Positions 61,124 to 64,000 of a stretch of DNA of 64,000 nt are shown here, one piece after another. The translations under genes and the position numbers were made by a program. Position 1 is the stretch's first letter. Every line of letters starts with the position of its first letter. The notes beneath the pieces are model-generated. The model made no database searches. It saw nothing but the letters and a program-made list of their open reading frames with translations, and had not been told where the DNA came from. Location of the stretch: positions 48,956 to 112,955 of the forward strand of contig DAOSZN010000005.1 of the NCBI GenBank assembly GCA_035593725.1, read 5' to 3'. The stretch comes from UBA4971 sp029551185 (GTDB lineage: Bacteria > Bacillota > SHA-98 > UBA4971).

Positions 61124-61712
61124 ACCAAACGTAGGCAAGACCCTTTTAGTCCTAGGGCTTGCTGATTACATGAAGGTGAAAGATGTTGACATCACTTTTC
61201 AGGATCCCGGCGGCGCCAGGTATTCCAGGAAGTATCCGGTGGATGTGGCCATGAGGGAACTTGTGGGTGCCTTACCCCATCAAACAAAGTGTCTCCAATC
61301 TTTCTCCCTTGAGTTTAGGGTCGGGAAAGGCAAGAAGGCAGTGGAACTCATCGATACTTGCGGTCTCACTCAGCAAATCCATGATGACCCGTTGACTCGA
61401 AAGGCTATGGCCCAGACTTTATCTGCCATACGCGGTGCAGAAATCATTATCCACGTAATAGACGCGCACTTTTTAGGCAGTGTGGATGTATTGTCTGACC
61501 CGACAGAAGTGGACCTGGATATGCAACTTGCAGCCTTTGCAGGGCCAAGGGGCGGGTACTGTATTGTCGCAAATAAGATGGACCTGCCAGGAGCAAACCG
61601 CGGTCTTGCCAGGATTCGGAGATTATTTACAGGATACAAAGTGCTTCCTGTTTCAGCGGCTACACGAGAAGGCTTCAAGGAGGTAAAGCGACATGTCCTT
61701 CGTAACCTCTAG
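61098..61712 (+). CDS. Small Era/HflX-like GTPase
   Basis: 204 residues. G1 GKPNVGKTLL (K14), G3 DTCG in LIDTCGLTQ, G4 NKMDLPG, G5 SAATREG. It overlaps spoVK at its 5' end and the following membrane protein gene at its 3' end, implying coupled expression in sporulation. In Bacillus the gene after spoVK is the GTPase HflX (ynbA), but this one is far shorter and lacks the HflX N-terminal domain. Target unknown. Confidence 0.85.
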   Translation: MKRCIVLGKPNVGKTLLVLGLADYMKVKDVDITFQDPGGARYSRKYPVDVAMRELVGALPHQTKCLQSFSLEFRVGKGKKAVELIDTCGLTQQIHDDPLTRKAMAQTLSAIRGAEIIIHVIDAHFLGSVDVLSDPTEVDLDMQLAAFAGPRGGYCIVANKMDLPGANRGLARIRRLFTGYKVLPVSAATREGFKEVKRHVLRNL

Positions 61713-62298
61713 AGTTTTCTTGGATCTCCTTGCAGTGGTGCTTGCAGGTATCACAATTAAGCTTTTTGACGATTTTCTGGACTATACGATAGACTTAGCC
61801 TCAGGCAATCCGTCTCTCGTAGATGTCTTGGGTTCCGGAAGTGTGGCGTACACTTTAGTTTTTGCAGTTTTGGCGTGTAGCGTCAACTTGAAATTGGCTG
61901 CGCCTCTTATCCTTTCAGCATATGCTGTGGGTATGCTGAAGGACCCGTCACAAATGCTTCCTTTGGGACTTAGCGCTTGGATGGAATCGGTAGCAGTCGT
62001 TATAGCCTCTTGGATCATATTCGGGTGGTCTCAAACTATGGTGAGTGTCTTGCTTATGGCAGCTGTCGAGTTCGTAGATGACATTATTGACTACTCTCGT
62101 GATAGCAGAGGGCCTGTGACAAACCTTGTCCGTGTGATAGGGAAAGGGCAACTCGTTCTTCTTTCCATTGTAGTTCTTATCACATCGTTCATTATTGATC
62201 GGCGCACTACAGCACTTGTTGCCATATGCGCCCCTATCACTTTAGTAATCGCTGATCTTATCAGCCGATCCTTCAGGGGGAATGCATATGGCTCTTGA
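61693..62298 (+). CDS. Polytopic membrane protein with paired D-D-x-x-D-Y motifs, unknown function
   Basis: 201 residues, about six membrane helices. Two acidic motifs, FDDFLDYTID (residues ~25-34) and VDDIIDYSRD (~124-133), resemble each other and lie near membrane boundaries. They recall the paired Asp-rich motifs of UbiA prenyltransferases, but the protein is too short (UbiA ~290) and the rest does not match, so I make no functional call. Overlaps the GTPase gene by 20 nt and the next gene by 11 nt. Confidence 0.75.
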   Translation: MSFVTSRVFLDLLAVVLAGITIKLFDDFLDYTIDLASGNPSLVDVLGSGSVAYTLVFAVLACSVNLKLAAPLILSAYAVGMLKDPSQMLPLGLSAWMESVAVVIASWIIFGWSQTMVSVLLMAAVEFVDDIIDYSRDSRGPVTNLVRVIGKGQLVLLSIVVLITSFIIDRRTTALVAICAPITLVIADLISRSFRGNAYGS

Positions 62299-62554
62299 AG
62301 GTTGGCTGCTTCTCCTTGTTGTAGCGTTTCTCCTTGGGTATATAGTCGGTCACAGGCAAGGCAAGGAAGAAGGGTTCAGAGAAGGTGCCGTGTTTGCGCC
62401 TATCGAAATGCGCCGTACTACTTTGGAGAGAGGTAGGTGCATAATATGCGGGACAGGCACAAAAAAACGCGATGCGGATTGTTTGCCAAGGAATGAGCCG
62501 GCTTATTTTGAAGATGACAGGACTCCGACGTCTCCTGGCGAACAGAGGGGTTGA
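62288..62554 (+). CDS. Small membrane protein with CxxC motif
   Basis: 88 residues: one N-terminal membrane helix (GWLLLLVVAFLLGYIVGH), a charged stretch (RQGKEEGFREG), and CIICGTGTKKRDADC, a possible small zinc site with three Cys. ATG 62288 follows AGGGGG; ATG 62282 is two codons upstream. No family recognised. Translationally coupled to the preceding gene. Confidence 0.65.
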   Translation: MALEGWLLLLVVAFLLGYIVGHRQGKEEGFREGAVFAPIEMRRTTLERGRCIICGTGTKKRDADCLPRNEPAYFEDDRTPTSPGEQRG

Positions 62555-62597
62555 GGGTGTCCTGGTAATCGACTTAAGACTGGACTAAGGAGTGAAA

Positions 62598-63947
62598 ATG
62601 CGATTGAACAGGCAACACGGTTTAGATATAGACTCTGATCTTATGGAGCTGTTTAGAAAAAGCCGTGAGGCAGCGAGAACGAAGCTTCTGGACATTGAGA
62701 GCAATCTCAGAGAAAATTTTTTGAAGGTGCTGGAAGCTTTCAGATCAGTGGGTATAAGTGATCAGGATTTCGCCGGGACTACCGGCTACGGGTACGATGA
62801 CCGGGGAAGAGAGGTTACCGAAGAAGTATACGCCAGGGTTTTTAGGGCGGAGAGCGCGCTTGTGCGCCACCAGATTGCCTCAGGAACCCAAGCTTTATCT
62901 CTTTGTCTTTTCGGACTGCTCCTCCCGGGCGATGAGATTCTCTTTGCCACCGGTATGCCGTATGATACGTTACAGACGGTAGTCGGCATGGACAGTAAGA
63001 CGCCCGGGTGTCTCGCCGAGCTCGGCATCACATGGAAGATAGCAGGAATGACAGCCGGTGAAGACTCGGATTCCGGCAACTCCTTTACCGGGACAAGCGG
63101 TTCGAAGGCACCGGCTGTTCTTGATGAACAGGCAATCACAGCCATTGCAGATTCTGTGGGCAGTCGCACAAAAGTCGTTTTTATACAGCGTTCCAGGGGT
63201 TATTCATGGCAACGATCTGTGCCGTGTCAGACTATTTCAAAGATCGTACAAGCGGTAAAAGCACGCAATCAAAATGTAGTCGTGGTTGTGGACAACTGTT
63301 ACGGGGAGTTTACGGAGACAGTTGAACCCACTGAGGTCGGCGCGGATATCGCCGCAGGATCTCTCATCAAGAACCCAGGTGGCGGCATTGCTCCTACAGG
63401 CGGATACATTGTCGGCAGAAAAGATTTGGTGGACCGGATTGCGACAAGATTGACCGCTCCGGGAATAGGCGGTGAAATCGGACCGAGCCTCAACACCTCC
63501 CGTCTTATGCTTCAGGGGTTGTTCCTTGCTCCCCAAATGGTAGCGGAATCTTTGCGCGGTACGTGTGTGGCAGGGCATGTATTCCGGTTGCTTGGATATC
63601 CGACCCTCCCTGACGAAAATGAAGTGCTGTCTGATAATGTACTTGCTGTGAGGATGGGAGATGAAGAGAGATTACTCACGTTTTGTCAAGGATTTCATGT
63701 TGCCGGCCCTGTAAACGCCTTGTACAGACCTGAAGCGTCACCTTTACCCGGATATGCTCATAAGGTAATTATGGCAGGCGGGACTTTTGTGCAAGGATCT
63801 TCGTCAGAATTGACTGTTGATGCCCCTATATGTCCCCCGTACATTATGTACATGCAAGGCGGACTGCTCCATTATCATGTAGAGTTGGCAGTCCTCTCAG
63901 GCCTTACTGCTTTGAAGAAACGTAACCTTCTGGAGCCGTCTAATTGA
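62598..63947 (+). CDS. ynbB: PLP-dependent aluminium resistance protein / YnbB (methionine gamma-lyase-like)
   Basis: 449 residues, Cys/Met metabolism PLP fold of the YnbB family. Visible are ASGTQALSLCLFGLLLPGDEI, VVVDNCYGEFTETVEP and the PLP lysine in AGSLIKNPGGGIAPTGGYI. The opening RLNRQHGLD and C-terminal IMYMQGGLLHYHVE are typical. The Bacillus order spoVK-hflX-ynbB is preserved in outline. Annotated 'aluminium resistance' from an early gene name; the reaction is not established. ATG 62598 with AAGGAG upstream; GTG 62592 is an alternative. There is a 17-nt inverted-repeat signal after the stop (63949-63986) without a T-run. Confidence 0.93.
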   Translation: MRLNRQHGLDIDSDLMELFRKSREAARTKLLDIESNLRENFLKVLEAFRSVGISDQDFAGTTGYGYDDRGREVTEEVYARVFRAESALVRHQIASGTQALSLCLFGLLLPGDEILFATGMPYDTLQTVVGMDSKTPGCLAELGITWKIAGMTAGEDSDSGNSFTGTSGSKAPAVLDEQAITAIADSVGSRTKVVFIQRSRGYSWQRSVPCQTISKIVQAVKARNQNVVVVVDNCYGEFTETVEPTEVGADIAAGSLIKNPGGGIAPTGGYIVGRKDLVDRIATRLTAPGIGGEIGPSLNTSRLMLQGLFLAPQMVAESLRGTCVAGHVFRLLGYPTLPDENEVLSDNVLAVRMGDEERLLTFCQGFHVAGPVNALYRPEASPLPGYAHKVIMAGGTFVQGSSSELTVDAPICPPYIMYMQGGLLHYHVELAVLSGLTALKKRNLLEPSN

Positions 63948-64000
63948 ACGTCGCCGCCATGACGCGATGACGTCAACGCGGCGACGATGGCTGACGTTGA

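Noticed and set aside
61693..62298. Calling the six-helix protein a UbiA prenyltransferase
   Set aside because: It is about 90 residues too short and lacks the NDxxD pattern; only the paired acidic motifs are similar.
63949..63986. CGTCGCCGC / GCGGCGACG inverted repeat at the right edge
   Set aside because: No T-run follows and the window ends, so terminator, leader hairpin or chance cannot be told apart.

Overview
The window is a gene-dense stretch of a spore-forming, anaerobic Bacillota (Firmicutes) chromosome, probably from a clostridial lineage and possibly thermophilic or uncultured. Evidence: a complete spoIIIAA-AH operon, spoVB, spoVK and a gerA-type germination operon; TTG and GTG starts with strong AGGAGG-type ribosome sites; gene order shared with Bacillus and Clostridia; and oxygen-sensitive enzymes (a glycyl radical enzyme, an aldehyde ferredoxin oxidoreductase, many ferredoxin modules). 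No rRNA, tRNA, insertion sequence, phage gene or CRISPR array was seen. Nearly all genes lie on the + strand; the one exception is an arsR / radical SAM pair near 52.3-54.2 kb.

Region 1 (1-20.4 kb) is the classic block pepP-efp-spoIIIA(A-H)-accBC-asp23-amaP-DUF2273-nusB-xseAB-ispA-[OLE RNA]-oapA-dxs-tlyA-nadK-argR-recN. It joins forespore engulfment and feeding-tube functions, fatty acid initiation, isoprenoid precursors and DNA repair. The most unusual element is a ~600-nt OLE RNA (13223-13825). It has its own consensus promoter and a perfect 10-bp closing helix, and is followed directly by the gene for its membrane partner OapA.

Region 2 (20.5-26.5 kb) is an eight-gene redox operon. It encodes a multi-subunit amine/opine-type dehydrogenase (2Fe-2S, two flavoproteins, BFD-like and 4Fe-4S subunits), then a four-cluster ferredoxin, a tungsten-type aldehyde ferredoxin oxidoreductase and a MoaD-like protein. 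A plausible reading is oxidation of an N-substituted amine and of the aldehyde released, with electrons passed to ferredoxin.

Region 3 (26.5-34.1 kb) holds an unusual fusion of a cell-wall amidase with an F420-ligase-like domain, spoVB, and a GntR-etfB-etfA-glcD cluster resembling ETF-linked lactate dehydrogenases. Region 4 (34.1-45.5 kb) carries miaB-mutS-mutL-miaA and a gerA/B/C germinant receptor operon with a small membrane protein. Region 5 (45.5-52.3 kb) encodes hydroxyproline dehydratase with its activase, then a SAM-I riboswitch controlling the methionine transporter metNIQ.

Region 6 (52.3-64 kb) contains the arsR/radical SAM pair, lepA-hemW, a three-gene methylthioadenosine salvage set (phosphorylase, isomerase, class II aldolase) that matches an oxygen-independent DHAP-shunt layout, and spoVK followed by a small GTPase, two membrane proteins and a PLP enzyme of the aluminium-resistance/YnbB family. 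All functions are assigned by reading motifs and context; no database search was run.
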